A DNA stretch of 46,188 nt from Methanothrix sp. (lineage in GTDB: Archaea; Halobacteriota; Methanosarcinia; Methanotrichales; Methanotrichaceae): NCBI GenBank assembly GCA_030372945.1, contig JAUCQD010000032.1, forward strand, positions 1 through 46,188, written 5' to 3'. The position numbers were made by a program, and so were the translations under genes. Position 1 is the first letter of the stretch, and each line of letters opens with the position of its first letter. Positions 6,555-14,779 of the stretch are shown in pieces. The notes below the pieces were generated by a model. The model did not search any database. It saw nothing but the letters and a program-made list of their open reading frames with translations, and had not been told where the DNA came from.

Positions 6555-8684
6555 ATGATAACTCCTCTCCTGGCAGTAGATGCCATCATACTCTTTCGCG
6601 GAGGGATTGTGCTCATAAAGCGGCACAATCCGCCATATCGGGGCTGCTATGCCCTTCCTGGTGGCTTTGTGGAGGTGGGCGAGAGGGTCGAGGATGCAGT
6701 GAAAAGGGAGGCCCGAGAGGAGACCGGCCTTGACATCGCTTTGAGGGATCTGGTGGGCATCTACTCAGACCCTGGGCGCGACCCCAGAGGGCACGTGGTG
6801 TCAGTCGCATACCTTGCAGAGGGCCGAGGAGATCTGGTATCTGGGTCGGATGCAAGGTCTGCTGAGGTCTTCCCATTGCAGAGCCTCCCGCCACTGGCCT
6901 TCGATCATGAGAAAATAATCGACGATGCCCTACGGAAGGCTGGCAAGAGAGATGCAAAACAATCAAATCAAAGTACGGTAATTGGTTTTTTGGGAGATCC
7001 AAGAATGGAAAAGACAAGAGAGCTCATTGAGATGTATGCGCTTCAGAACGCAGTGAAGTACAAGGCAGCTCCAAACGCCGGAGCTGTCATGGGCAAGCTC
7101 ATGGGCGAGCATCCTGAGCTTCGAGCCCAGGCCAAAGAGTTATCGCCACTTGTAAAAGAGGTCCTGGCCGAGGTGGAAAAGGCAGGCCCGGATGAGTGGC
7201 ACAGGAGGCTGGAGGCCATAGCGCCCGAGCTTTTAGTGGAGCTCTCTGTGAAAAAAGAACCCGACAAAGGCCTGCCGGATCTGCAAGGCGCAAGTGGTGG
7301 CGTGGTCATGCGCTTTGCGCCCAACCCAAATGGTCCGCCGACGCTTGGCAGCGCGCGAGGCATCATTGTAAACTCGGAATATGTCAAAAAGTACGGCGGC
7401 AAGTTCATCATACGCTTTGATGACACCGATCCCGTGAAGAAGCGGCCAATGCCTGAGGCTTACGGCTGGTATCTGGAGGACTGCGCCTGGCTGGATGCCA
7501 AGCCCGATTTGGTGATAACGGCGAGCGAGAGGATCGATCTATACTATCCGATAGTCGAGGAGCTGATCTCGAGGGGCGGGGCTTATGTTTGCGGCTGTCC
7601 TCAGTCAGTCTTCAAGGAGCACAAGGACAGGGGTGTGCCCTGCGAGCACAGGGATCAGACAGCAGAGAAGAACCTCGAGCTCTGGGGGCAGATGCTCGAT
7701 GGCACTCTGGCCGAAGGCCAGGCGGTTTTGAGGATCAAGACGGACATGGGCCACAAGGATCCAGCAATTCGTGACTGGCCAGCCTTCCGGATCGTCTCGA
7801 CGCCTCATCCACTGGTAGGAAGCAAGTTTCGTGTCTGGCCGCTGCTAGATTTCGAGTCGGCTGTGGAGGATCATCTGCTCGGCACGACTCACATACTGAG
7901 AGGCAAGGATCTGGCCGACAGCGGTAGCCGACAGAAGTATTTGTACGATTATTTAGGCTGGAAGTATCCGCAGGTGATTCACTGGGGCAGGATAAGGATC
8001 CATCAGTTCGGATCATTCAGCACAAGCAAACTGCGCAAGGCCATAGAGGCAGGTGAGTATACTGGCTGGGACGATCCCAGGGTGCCAACGGTGCGGGCCA
8101 TGCGCTGTCGGGGCATTCAGCCAGAGGCTCTGCGCAAGTTCATGATAGACCTTGGCGTGGGCGAGACGGACATTGCCATCAGCATGGATTCCATCTATGC
8201 CGAGAACAGGAAGCTCATAGATCCCAAGGCCAATCGGTACTTTTTCGTGTGGAATCCAGTCGAGCTACAAATAGAGGGCGATGTTCCCTCTATCGCAAAA
8301 GCGCCGCTGCATCCTGCAATAGACAGAGGATACAGGGAGATACCGGCTAAAAACAAGGTCTTCATCTGTCACAGCGATCTTGAGGGCCTGAAGATAGGAG
8401 AGAGGATCCGGCTGAAGGACCTGTGCAATGTGGAGATCTTGAGCCTTGAGCCTGCGAGGGCGCGCTTCGAGGGCAGGGATGTGGGCAAGAGGATGAAGAT
8501 CATCCACTGGGCGCCCGCAAGCGGCGTGGCAGTGAAGGTATTGAAGCCAGATGGGATCGACGAGGGCGTGGGCGAGGCAGGAATAGCCAAGGAGCTGAAC
8601 CAGGTTGTGCAGTTTGAGCGCTATGGATTTGTGCGGATCAATCGGCTCGGCGAGCCGATAATTGCGAACTTTGCGCACCGCTGA
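6555..8684 (+). CDS. gltX: Nudix hydrolase domain fused in frame to glutamyl-tRNA synthetase
   Basis: 709 aa in one open frame. Residues ~1-135 are a Nudix hydrolase with a perfect Nudix box (GFVEVGERVEDAVK followed by REAREETGL). Residues ~151-709 are a full-length archaeal class I GluRS, which charges tRNA-Glu (and possibly tRNA-Gln for transamidation): N-terminal EMYALQNAVKY..AGAVMGKLMGEHPEL, then FAPNPNGPPTLGSARG at the HIGH position (H residues replaced by T and S), RFDDTDP, WPLLDFESAVEDHLLG, STSK at the KMSKS position, and a beta-barrel anticodon domain. ATG 6555 follows GAGGTGA; ATG 6549 is the alternative. An internal GGGAGAT plus ATG at 7005 could start GluRS alone (559 aa, normal family length). 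Whether one or two proteins are made is open. Confidence 0.88.
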   Translation: MITPLLAVDAIILFRGGIVLIKRHNPPYRGCYALPGGFVEVGERVEDAVKREAREETGLDIALRDLVGIYSDPGRDPRGHVVSVAYLAEGRGDLVSGSDARSAEVFPLQSLPPLAFDHEKIIDDALRKAGKRDAKQSNQSTVIGFLGDPRMEKTRELIEMYALQNAVKYKAAPNAGAVMGKLMGEHPELRAQAKELSPLVKEVLAEVEKAGPDEWHRRLEAIAPELLVELSVKKEPDKGLPDLQGASGGVVMRFAPNPNGPPTLGSARGIIVNSEYVKKYGGKFIIRFDDTDPVKKRPMPEAYGWYLEDCAWLDAKPDLVITASERIDLYYPIVEELISRGGAYVCGCPQSVFKEHKDRGVPCEHRDQTAEKNLELWGQMLDGTLAEGQAVLRIKTDMGHKDPAIRDWPAFRIVSTPHPLVGSKFRVWPLLDFESAVEDHLLGTTHILRGKDLADSGSRQKYLYDYLGWKYPQVIHWGRIRIHQFGSFSTSKLRKAIEAGEYTGWDDPRVPTVRAMRCRGIQPEALRKFMIDLGVGETDIAISMDSIYAENRKLIDPKANRYFFVWNPVELQIEGDVPSIAKAPLHPAIDRGYREIPAKNKVFICHSDLEGLKIGERIRLKDLCNVEILSLEPARARFEGRDVGKRMKIIHWAPASGVAVKVLKPDGIDEGVGEAGIAKELNQVVQFERYGFVRINRLGEPIIANFAHR
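6992..7007 (+). promoter_or_regulatory. Internal ribosome-binding site and start for stand-alone GluRS
   Basis: GGGAGAT at 6992-6998 lies six bases before ATG 7005-7007, exactly where the conserved N-terminus of archaeal GluRS begins. It sits at the end of a low-complexity linker (about DAKQSNQSTVIGF) between the Nudix and GluRS domains. It suggests that GluRS may be translated separately although no stop codon interrupts the frame. Confidence 0.55.
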
Positions 8685-8688
8685 AAGA

Positions 8689-9522
8689 TCACAAGAGATC
8701 CATTTGGTGAAGGGCTCCAGCAAGGAACGCAGCCAGGGCGAATGCCATTCCGATCTTGAGCGCCCTCTGCGATCCTGCGGCATTTCCTCTGGCCACAATC
8801 ATGATCGAGGCAAGGAAGAAGAGATCTGCTACAGTAACTATTGCCATGTACGCCATACCAAAAGGTGCAGTGAAGCTCAGTGCCACTGCAAGAGCGGCAA
8901 AGGCGGCTGCCAGGGCCGATGCAGTTCGCACCCCTGCCAAGATTGGAAGCGTCTTTGCACCGCCCACGCGGTCTCCTTCCATGTCCTCCACATCCTTCAT
9001 GATCTCGCGGCTCATGGTCGCCAAGAATGAGAGGAGAAAAGGAACCTTGTTTGCCAGTAGCCCGGCAACGCCTGCTGCACCTCCCCCGAAGAGGAAGACT
9101 GAGCCCGTCAGAAAAGCAACGCAGATGTTTCCTGCGAGTGGCGTGGCCTTGAGGCTCCTGGCATAAATGATCAACAGAGCTGAGTTGAGGACTGCCACCC
9201 CAAGGCAGATCTGATTCACAACTCCTGCCATAATGCAGCCCGAAGCAAAAAGGATCAGCGAATAGCGGAGGGCCGTCTGGGAATCGATTCTACCGCTGGG
9301 TATTGGCCGCTTTGGTCTGTTGACGGCATCGATCGCTCGATCGTAGTAATCGTTAACGGCGTTGCCAGCGCCAGTGATCAAGAAAACTGACAGGAATATC
9401 AAGATTAAAATCCTTGGATTTTGGCTCAGGGCGATTGCCAGTCCGATGACGGCAGCTATGCCTGCCATAGTGCAGTTGATCGGACGCAAAATCTCCCAGA
9501 ATGCCCTCAAAGCCTCAATCAC
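8689..9522 (-). CDS. Digeranylgeranylglyceryl phosphate synthase (UbiA family)
   Basis: Membrane prenyltransferase, 277 aa, that adds the second geranylgeranyl chain to geranylgeranylglyceryl phosphate in archaeal lipid synthesis. The first aspartate-rich motif is NDYYDRAIDAVNRPKRPIPSG and the second is KDVEDMEGDRVGGAKTLP; about eight hydrophobic helices surround them. Size and both motifs fit the archaeal DGGGP synthase branch rather than heme O or menaquinone enzymes. GTG start at 9522, 9 bases after the small HTH gene, so the two are one operon. It converges with gltX with only 4 bases between the stops. Confidence 0.88.
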   Translation of the reverse strand: MIEALRAFWEILRPINCTMAGIAAVIGLAIALSQNPRILILIFLSVFLITGAGNAVNDYYDRAIDAVNRPKRPIPSGRIDSQTALRYSLILFASGCIMAGVVNQICLGVAVLNSALLIIYARSLKATPLAGNICVAFLTGSVFLFGGGAAGVAGLLANKVPFLLSFLATMSREIMKDVEDMEGDRVGGAKTLPILAGVRTASALAAAFAALAVALSFTAPFGMAYMAIVTVADLFFLASIMIVARGNAAGSQRALKIGMAFALAAFLAGALHQMDLL

Positions 9523-9531
9523 CTAGCTCAA

Positions 9532-9843
9532 CTAAGAGCGTGTCACGTATTCCAGATAGATCTCAGTTAAGTATCTATCGATATAGCTAAATCTTGCGGC
9601 CTTGCCGGTTTGGTGAGACAGCCTGATGCGAAAAGTGCTGCTCGAAGGCACCCTCTCCCTGTAGATGTGGCCTGCCGACAGCATTCTGCAGACCACTCTC
9701 GAGCACTTGCTGCTATCGATACATAAAAGCCTTCGGAGCTCCGACTGGAGAAGGCCGTCTGATGTTGAGCCGATTAGATTTAGTGCTCTCTCTTGCAGGG
9801 CCAAGGAGCTGTTTGCAGGAGTCTCTCCTATCTTTCTTGACAT
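9532..9843 (-). CDS. Small winged-helix DNA-binding protein
   Basis: 103 aa from ATG 9843 (GTG 9852 would add three residues). The segment ALNLIGSTSDGLLQSELRRL..DSSKCSRVVCRMLSAGHIYRERV has the spacing of a winged helix-turn-helix with a recognition helix around SSKCSRVVCRML and a basic wing after it. No ligand domain is present. It is immediately upstream of the DGGGP synthase gene and probably cotranscribed, so local regulation of lipid synthesis is possible but only inferred. Confidence 0.65.
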   Translation of the reverse strand: MSRKIGETPANSSLALQERALNLIGSTSDGLLQSELRRLLCIDSSKCSRVVCRMLSAGHIYRERVPSSSTFRIRLSHQTGKAARFSYIDRYLTEIYLEYVTRS

Positions 9844-9891
9844 CGCAATCACAAACCAGGATTAAACTTAATTTATTTTGTTATAGTCATA

Positions 9892-9899
9892 GTATAAAT
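9892..9899 (-). promoter_or_regulatory. TATA-like box upstream of HTH/DGGGP synthase operon
   Basis: ATTTATAC on the minus strand about 50 bases upstream of ATG 9843, in an AT-rich spacer. It predicts a leader of roughly 25 bases. Position and sequence only. Confidence 0.4.
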
Positions 9900-9950
9900 T
9901 CTTTTTGACAAGATGCTGTTTTTTGTCTTAAAATTTTATAAGAATATCCG

Positions 9951-9971
9951 AAAATATGAAAAAATAAAAAC
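9951..9971 (-). terminator. T-rich terminator region of the glycosyltransferase operon
   Basis: On the minus strand this reads GTTTTTATTTTTTCATATTTT, about 80 bases after the glycosyltransferase stop. Clustered T-runs of this kind terminate transcription in archaea. The remainder of the 9853-10050 spacer is AT-rich with no gene visible. Confidence 0.45.
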
Positions 9972-10050
9972 ATACTCATCATGGCGATGACCGATGCAAC
10001 CTGATTCAAACCTTCCATCAGCGTTGCCAAATGCCTGCCCAAGCCCAAAG

Positions 10051-10964
10051 CTATTTGCGTCTTCGGTAGATCTCTCGCATCATCTCTCTGTGCAAAGAAG
10101 CCATCATATCTCCAAGGATGCCGATGAGAAATAGCTGAAAGCCCACGATTATCAATATCGCAGTTAAAATTGTTAGGGGAATGTGCTCAATGCGCCAGTT
10201 GATCCAGTCTCTTGCAACATAAAGTCCGATCAAAAATCCGACTGCACCAAATATGGAGCCGATCAGGCCGAAGAAGAACATGGGATTCTCGGTCTTAGCC
10301 ATTCGAAATATTGTGAGGGCTATCTTCAGTCCGTCTCGAAAAGGATTGAGCTTCGTCCTCGTGCCGATGGCCCTTGGCATGTAGGTGATAGGAATCTCCA
10401 TGATGCGCAATCCCTTTTTCACGCTCTCAATCGTCATCTCCGACTCGATCTCAAATCCCGGCGTGGAGAGATCCAGAAGGCGTATGCCATCTGTCGTGAA
10501 GGCCCTGTACCCTGAGAGGATGTCTTTGAGATGAACGCCGTAGATAAAGACGAAAAAGCGGTTGATGATTTTGTTGCCGAACATGTTCAGACGCTTTAGT
10601 GCACCGCCCTTCAAGTGGCCGAACCGGTTTCCAACAACGTGGTCTGCTCTGCCCTTGAACAAAGGGTCCAAAAGCATAAAAGCCTCGGAAGGCAGATACG
10701 TCCCATCGCCGTCAATCAAAAGTATATACGGTTGTTCGATCGTCTCAAAGACCTCTTTTAGCGCCTGACCCTTGCCTGAGCCCGACTGGAGGACTACGCG
10801 AGCACCGGCAGTTTCTGCCTTCGAGACCGTTGCGTCTTTGCTGTGGCCGTCCACACAACCAGTATGTTCTCGAAGCCCATGGCTCGGAATTCTCGGATCA
10901 CCGATTCGATGGACTCCTCTTCGTCGAGGGTCGGTATGAGGACGCAGACGTCTTGGTAACTCAA
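10051..10964 (-). pseudogene. DPM-type glycosyltransferase family 2, interrupted by a frameshift
   Basis: Two frames together encode one GT2 protein. From TTG 10964 the first reads YQDVCVLIPTLDEEESI and ends FENILVV, the canonical N-terminus of polyprenyl-phosphate sugar transferases. The continuation (DGHSKDATVSKAETAGARVV, then LIDGDGTYLP, GNRFGHLKGGALKRLN, DILSGYRAF, FEIESEM) lies in another frame from 10854. They would join as ..ILVVDGHSKD if two bases were removed from the GTGTG run at 10852-10856; as written, frame one stops at 10794. The repaired protein would be about 303 aa with two C-terminal membrane helices, a dolichol-phosphate sugar synthase-like enzyme. Causes could be a real mutation, a sequencing error or programmed slippage. 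It lies 49 bases downstream of the phosphosugar mutase gene and probably shares its transcript. Confidence 0.82.
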
Positions 10965-11013
10965 GCGGGCTCAGCTCTGTACTGGTTGTATTCGGCCTGA
11001 CTGGCGAGGCTCA

Positions 11014-12333
11014 TTAAATAGCTTTTCTCATGGCCTCGTGTATGATCTGCAAATAACGCTCCTCCAGCTCCTTCATATCACTTCCGGCGTCTTCGATGTA
11101 TAACCTTAAAATAGGCTCAGTGTTGCTGGGCCTGATAAGCACGCTATGACTTTCGGTTGTGATCTTCAGCCCGTCGGTTGTATCCGGTTCCTGCCTTGCC
11201 AGAGCCTCGTTCAGTCGACGCATGACGTCCGCCGGATCTTCACTGAGGCGGATGCTAATTTGCCTGTAGGGATAATCCGGTATCTGGTCTGCGAGCGCTG
11301 ATAGCTTTTCGCCTTCTGAGATGATCTCGCCTATGGCCAGGCTCATGGCAAATGGGTCGTCAGAGTACTGGAACTCCGGCAAGAAGAAGTGGCCGCTGCG
11401 CTCTACCCCTAAAACCGCCCTTTCGTTCTTGACACGATTGGCCACGAAGACATCTCCCACCTTCTCTCTCAAAACCTTTATGCCGTCCTTCTCAAGCTCG
11501 CGCTCCATGATCATGGAACAATCGAAGCCTGATATGACCAGATCTCCTGACTTGTACCTGCGACGAGCAATGATTATGGCCACCTTTTCCGGCGGCAATA
11601 CCCTGCCCCTGTCATCGATGATGATCCCTCGATCTGCATCTGGGTCAAAACCCACACCAAAGTCGGCCCCGCTATCGACTACGACCTTACAGGCAGGCAT
11701 GAGAGATTTTTCGTTGGGGGCTGGCCCGCGGCCAGGGAAGCAGCCGTCCATGGTGCCGTTCATCACAATAGAGTCAAAGCCCAGTCTCTCATAAAATGAG
11801 TTCATGGTACACGCAGAACCATTGCCCATGTCCAGGACTATTTTCAGCGACCGCAAAACCTTGAGCTTCCTTGCCACATACTGTCTGTACCTCTCGATGG
11901 CCTCATCTGGCGAGCGGGCGATCTCTCGACCACTTCCAGAGAGAAAGCCGCCTTCGCTGTAGAACTTCATGATGGACGACTCCTGGTAGAGCAGGCCATA
12001 GCCGTCACCTGTCCTGAAACGAACGCCGTTGTACTCTGGGGGGTTGTGAGAGGCGGAGATGTAGGCTGCTGCTTTGAGCCTGTCTGCCCATGTGATATAG
12101 CTCAAAATGGCAATGGGGATGACGCCAAAGCTTTGTACCTCGCAGCCGGTTGAAAGTACCCCATTTAAAAAAGCCTTCTGCAATGATGGCCCGCTGATGC
12201 GCGTATCTCTGCCAAGCGAGACCTTTCCTCCGCCCGCATAAGATCCGAAGGATTCACCCACTCGCCTGGTCAGCTCTTCTGTGAGATCGGTGCCGTAGAC
12301 ACCTCTAACATCATACGCCCTGAAGACTGTCAC
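11014..12333 (-). CDS. Phosphomannomutase/phosphoglucomutase family protein
   Basis: 439 aa alpha-D-phosphohexomutase that moves phosphate between C6 and C1 of a hexose phosphate. Phosphoserine loop SASHNP (S95), metal loop DPDADR (D230, D232, D234), sugar loop GVERSGHFFLP and phosphate loop RPSNTEP are all present, so it should be active. Mannose, glucose or glucosamine phosphate cannot be separated by sequence alone. The neighbouring glycosyltransferase suggests supply of nucleotide sugars for surface glycans. GTG start at 12333; an ATTTAAAT box is centred about 25 bases upstream. Confidence 0.88.
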   Translation of the reverse strand: MTVFRAYDVRGVYGTDLTEELTRRVGESFGSYAGGGKVSLGRDTRISGPSLQKAFLNGVLSTGCEVQSFGVIPIAILSYITWADRLKAAAYISASHNPPEYNGVRFRTGDGYGLLYQESSIMKFYSEGGFLSGSGREIARSPDEAIERYRQYVARKLKVLRSLKIVLDMGNGSACTMNSFYERLGFDSIVMNGTMDGCFPGRGPAPNEKSLMPACKVVVDSGADFGVGFDPDADRGIIIDDRGRVLPPEKVAIIIARRRYKSGDLVISGFDCSMIMERELEKDGIKVLREKVGDVFVANRVKNERAVLGVERSGHFFLPEFQYSDDPFAMSLAIGEIISEGEKLSALADQIPDYPYRQISIRLSEDPADVMRRLNEALARQEPDTTDGLKITTESHSVLIRPSNTEPILRLYIEDAGSDMKELEERYLQIIHEAMRKAI

Positions 12334-12354
12334 AAGATCTAAGTTGGCTGCGGC

Positions 12355-12362
12355 ATTTAAAT
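12355..12362 (-). promoter_or_regulatory. TATA-like box for phosphosugar mutase gene
   Basis: ATTTAAAT, self-complementary, centred about 25 bases upstream of GTG 12333. The spacing predicts a leaderless transcript and a separate promoter after the Alba gene. Confidence 0.4.
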
Positions 12363-12398
12363 TATTTTCTGCCCATCAGACACAGTTTGGCAGCAAAA

Positions 12399-12677
12399 TC
12401 ATTCATGCTTTGCGAGAACTATCTCCATGGAGGAGACATTCACAGTTCTGCCCTCATCGTTAGGGATGGCCTCTGTGCCGATGGTTATTCCCAAAACCCT
12501 GAGGTTGGGCATGAACCTGTTTTTAGCGATCTCTGCAGCATCAACTGCACGTGAGATCGAGCGCCCCCTGGCCTTCAGTGTGACGCTAGAGACCGGCTTG
12601 TTGAACTGGGTCATCAATGCAAGCACGTAGTTCATGACTGGCTTGTCTCCGATGAAGATCACTGCATTGTCTTCCAT
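12399..12677 (-). CDS. alba: DNA/RNA-binding protein Alba
   Basis: 92 aa chromatin and RNA-binding protein. It shows the Alba pattern [20 protein letters not shown], then [29 protein letters not shown] and a terminal [10 protein letters not shown] strand. The lysine normally regulated by acetylation near the N-terminus (KPVMNYV) is present. ATG at 12677 follows GGGGTGAGTGT. Located directly after the rRNA methyltransferase gene. Confidence 0.95.
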   Translation of the reverse strand: MEDNAVIFIGDKPVMNYVLALMTQFNKPVSSVTLKARGRSISRAVDAAEIAKNRFMPNLRVLGITIGTEAIPNDEGRTVNVSSMEIVLAKHE

Positions 12678-12715
12678 ACACTCACCCCATCCTTTTGCTT
12701 TTCTTGGGCAGGTTA

Positions 12716-13486
12716 TTAATCCTTTCTCCCGAGGACTGAGGCAAAGGCAAAATTGGGCTTTACTGCTTCTATCTTTATGCGCAGTCGCTCGCCAATCTTC
12801 GCCCCGCGCACAATGACCGCGAAGCCATCCACCATGGCCACACCATCACCGGATTTGCCAGTAGACTCAATCAGAACATCAAGGATGTCTCCTCTTCGCA
12901 CCGGCCCCGTGAGGAGCTTCTTGGCGACTATGTAGGTCTCTGCACTCTCCTTCCTGGAGGCGGCAGGAGTGTGGGCCTGCACAGATTCAAACTCCCTTTT
13001 CACCTCGTTCAGATAATCTGCGAACATGTCGCCCTGGAAGACCTTGACCACGAAGTTGCCCCGCGGCTTGAGAAGCTTCAGAGCAGCGCGCAGCGCAGAG
13101 CGCGCCAGGTCTACTGACACAGCATGGTCCATGTCCCAGGCGCCGGTTAATTTGGGAGCAGCATCGCAGATCACCACATCTGCGCTTCCACCAAGTGCGT
13201 TCTTGATCATGTCCACAGTGCTCTCCTGAGTGATGTCAGCCTTAAGGGTGATCACATCCGGGATGCGCTCGATCTCCTCCAGGTCCACCCCCACGATCCT
13301 TCCGCCTGATAGCTTGCGGGCCACCTGTAGCCATCCGCCAGGCGCAGCCCCCAGGTCCACGACGCTGTCGCCCCTCTTGATGATGTGGAACTTTTCGTTT
13401 ATCTGCAAGAGCTTGAAGGCGGAGCGGGCCCTGTAGCCCTCTTCTTTTGCGAGACGATAATAGTAATCTCTCTGATCCCTGGCCAT
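12716..13486 (-). CDS. rlmE: 23S rRNA 2'-O-ribose methyltransferase (FtsJ/RrmJ) with TRAM domain
   Basis: 256 aa. Residues 1-190 are an FtsJ methyltransferase: SAM site [11 protein letters not shown] and catalytic tetrad K25, D108 (ICDAAP), K148 (VVKVFQG) and E183 (SAETYIV). Residues ~192-256 form a C-terminal TRAM RNA-binding domain ([15 protein letters not shown] through [11 protein letters not shown]), an addition known from archaeal members. It methylates a uridine ribose in the large-subunit rRNA. It is divergent from the RNase P RNA gene, with both promoters in the 90-base gap. Confidence 0.92.
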   Translation of the reverse strand: MARDQRDYYYRLAKEEGYRARSAFKLLQINEKFHIIKRGDSVVDLGAAPGGWLQVARKLSGGRIVGVDLEEIERIPDVITLKADITQESTVDMIKNALGGSADVVICDAAPKLTGAWDMDHAVSVDLARSALRAALKLLKPRGNFVVKVFQGDMFADYLNEVKREFESVQAHTPAASRKESAETYIVAKKLLTGPVRRGDILDVLIESTGKSGDGVAMVDGFAVIVRGAKIGERLRIKIEAVKPNFAFASVLGRKD

Positions 13487-13546
13487 CCCTTGGAGAAAAG
13501 AGAGTCAAAGGATAAAGGTTTGCCCAGCAGATCACCAGCGACGATG

Positions 13547-13552
13547 TTATAT
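13547..13552 (+). promoter_or_regulatory. TATA box of RNase P RNA gene
   Basis: TTATAT centred about 27 bases before the predicted 5' end of the RNase P RNA, at consensus distance. Confidence 0.55.
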
Positions 13553-13576
13553 GGCGGACGAGACATAATGCATCTC

Positions 13577-13888
13577 TGCGAGAGAGGAAGGGCGGCTGCC
13601 GCTGGCCAGTCTTTGGTCGGTGTGGAAAGTCCCCCCACCCCTGGACACACAGACATCCCAAAGGATGTGGGGCGAGAGCTCCGGCTCTGGCACAGAAACG
13701 AGACCGCTCCGCGCAAAAGCGATGATGCCGCGAGGCTGAAGGTCGCGCTGGGTTTGCGGATGAAACGGCGAAACCCTGTGGGTGCAAGCCAAAATAGGGC
13801 TGTTAAACTGGATGTCCAGCCAAGCCCGGGTATGGCGCTAAGCTGAATGCCGCCGTGAACAGAAGGGGGCTTACTCTCCTCACTCGCA
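13577..13888 (+). ncRNA. rnpB: RNase P RNA (archaeal type A)
   Basis: About 312 nt catalytic RNA that removes 5' leaders from pre-tRNA. Conserved regions are visible in order: GTGGAAAGTCC (CR-I), GGCACAGAAACGAGACC (CR-II/III), GATGAAACGG and GGGTGCAAGCCAAAATAGG (CR-IV), and GTGAACAGAAGGGGGCTTAC (CR-V). The ends were set from helix P1, GCGAGAGAGGA against TCCTCACTCGC (10 of 11 paired). The 3' end overlaps the tail of the convergent DUF99 gene by nine bases. An open frame running through this region is a coincidence, not a gene. Confidence 0.95.
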
Positions 13889-14452
13889 TATTTCACCCAG
13901 TACCGCTCGCGCAACCAGCCTGGCGACACGCACAGGCTCTGGAATGCGGCCTTCCAGGGTGAATTTGTTGAGCAGAACCCTTGCATCTTCAGCTGTTGCG
14001 CCAAGGGTGCGCACATAAACTTCGTAGCCTGTCTTGAGCAGCACACACTCCCGCTCGCCCAGGGCGCGATAGCGACGCAGCTTCTCTTCCGGCTCAGGGA
14101 AGTACTCGAGAATGTATCTCTCAAGGCCCTGTGATTCTTCGTAGGTCAGGCAGACCAGAGGCTTTTGGACATCGTCGAAGACCTCTTGCAGGTCGATTAT
14201 GTTAAACCAGCTAACTGCAGCTCCGCTCAGGAGCAGGACGTTCACATCGGTGCGGTCGAGATCCTTGTATATTTTCAGGACTGCCTCAGTGGCATCATCC
14301 CCGCCTACTGTGGCACAGGCAGTCGCCAGGCCATCGACGCGCAGGTCCCCGCGCATAACCACGCCCGCCAAAACAGATGATGGGCTGGAGCGAAAAAAGC
14401 TCTCTGCGATGCCAAGGCACCTTGGCGCTGGCTTGTTTAGGCGAAGGGGCAT
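13880..14452 (-). CDS. DUF99 family protein
   Basis: 190 aa, full length for DUF99. Family landmarks: CLGIAESFF, VLAGVVMRGDLRVDGL, GGDDATEAVLKI, VLLLSGAAVSWFNIIDLQ and a terminal PEPVRVARLVARAVL. The family is common in archaea and distantly related to endonuclease V-type nucleases; a biochemical function has not been established to my knowledge. Last gene of a four-gene minus-strand operon starting with the GerW-like gene. Confidence 0.88.
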   Translation of the reverse strand: MPLRLNKPAPRCLGIAESFFRSSPSSVLAGVVMRGDLRVDGLATACATVGGDDATEAVLKIYKDLDRTDVNVLLLSGAAVSWFNIIDLQEVFDDVQKPLVCLTYEESQGLERYILEYFPEPEEKLRRYRALGERECVLLKTGYEVYVRTLGATAEDARVLLNKFTLEGRIPEPVRVARLVARAVLGEICE

Positions 14453-14470
14453 GTATGACTCCTGCAGCTC

Positions 14471-14779
14471 TCAAGACCCGTTTTTCCAGGTCTCTTCCAT
14501 TATGTGCCGTCCCTTTTCCATCACGTACTTCAAAGACGGTGCCAATTGCAAGATCGCCTCCAGTGGCATCTCCTCTCCAGTGATGGAGACTGCATACTGC
14601 AACCCTGGCTCTATGATGAGCATGGCAAGCGGCACAAGCCAGCTTCCAAGTGCTTTTCCGTCCTCTGCCTTCAGAGCGGAGACCTCTATCACTGTGTAGA
14701 TGCTCCTGTCTCCGGCTAAAATCTCCTCTGCCACTATTATCTCCGTCTCGACCCTGGGAGGCTTTATCCCAAACATCAT
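14471..14779 (-). CDS. Conserved hypothetical protein
   Basis: 102 aa, function not recognised. It looks soluble, with a beta-rich N-terminal half (TEIIVAEEILAGDRSIYTVIEV) and a helical C-terminus. Its ATG overlaps the stop of the DUF2953 gene by four bases, and it ends 18 bases before DUF99, so it belongs to the gerW-DUF2953 operon and probably acts with them. Confidence 0.65.
   Translation of the reverse strand: MMFGIKPPRVETEIIVAEEILAGDRSIYTVIEVSALKAEDGKALGSWLVPLAMLIIEPGLQYAVSITGEEMPLEAILQLAPSLKYVMEKGRHIMEETWKNGS

Noticed and set aside
7339-7350. Degenerate HIGH motif as evidence of a GluRS pseudogene
   Set aside because: The rest of the enzyme is intact and full length, and the variant is probably normal for this lineage.
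13385-13846. Open frame (153 codons) through the RNase P RNA
   Set aside because: The conserved RNase P motifs and P1 helix explain the sequence; the frame has no protein similarity I can see.
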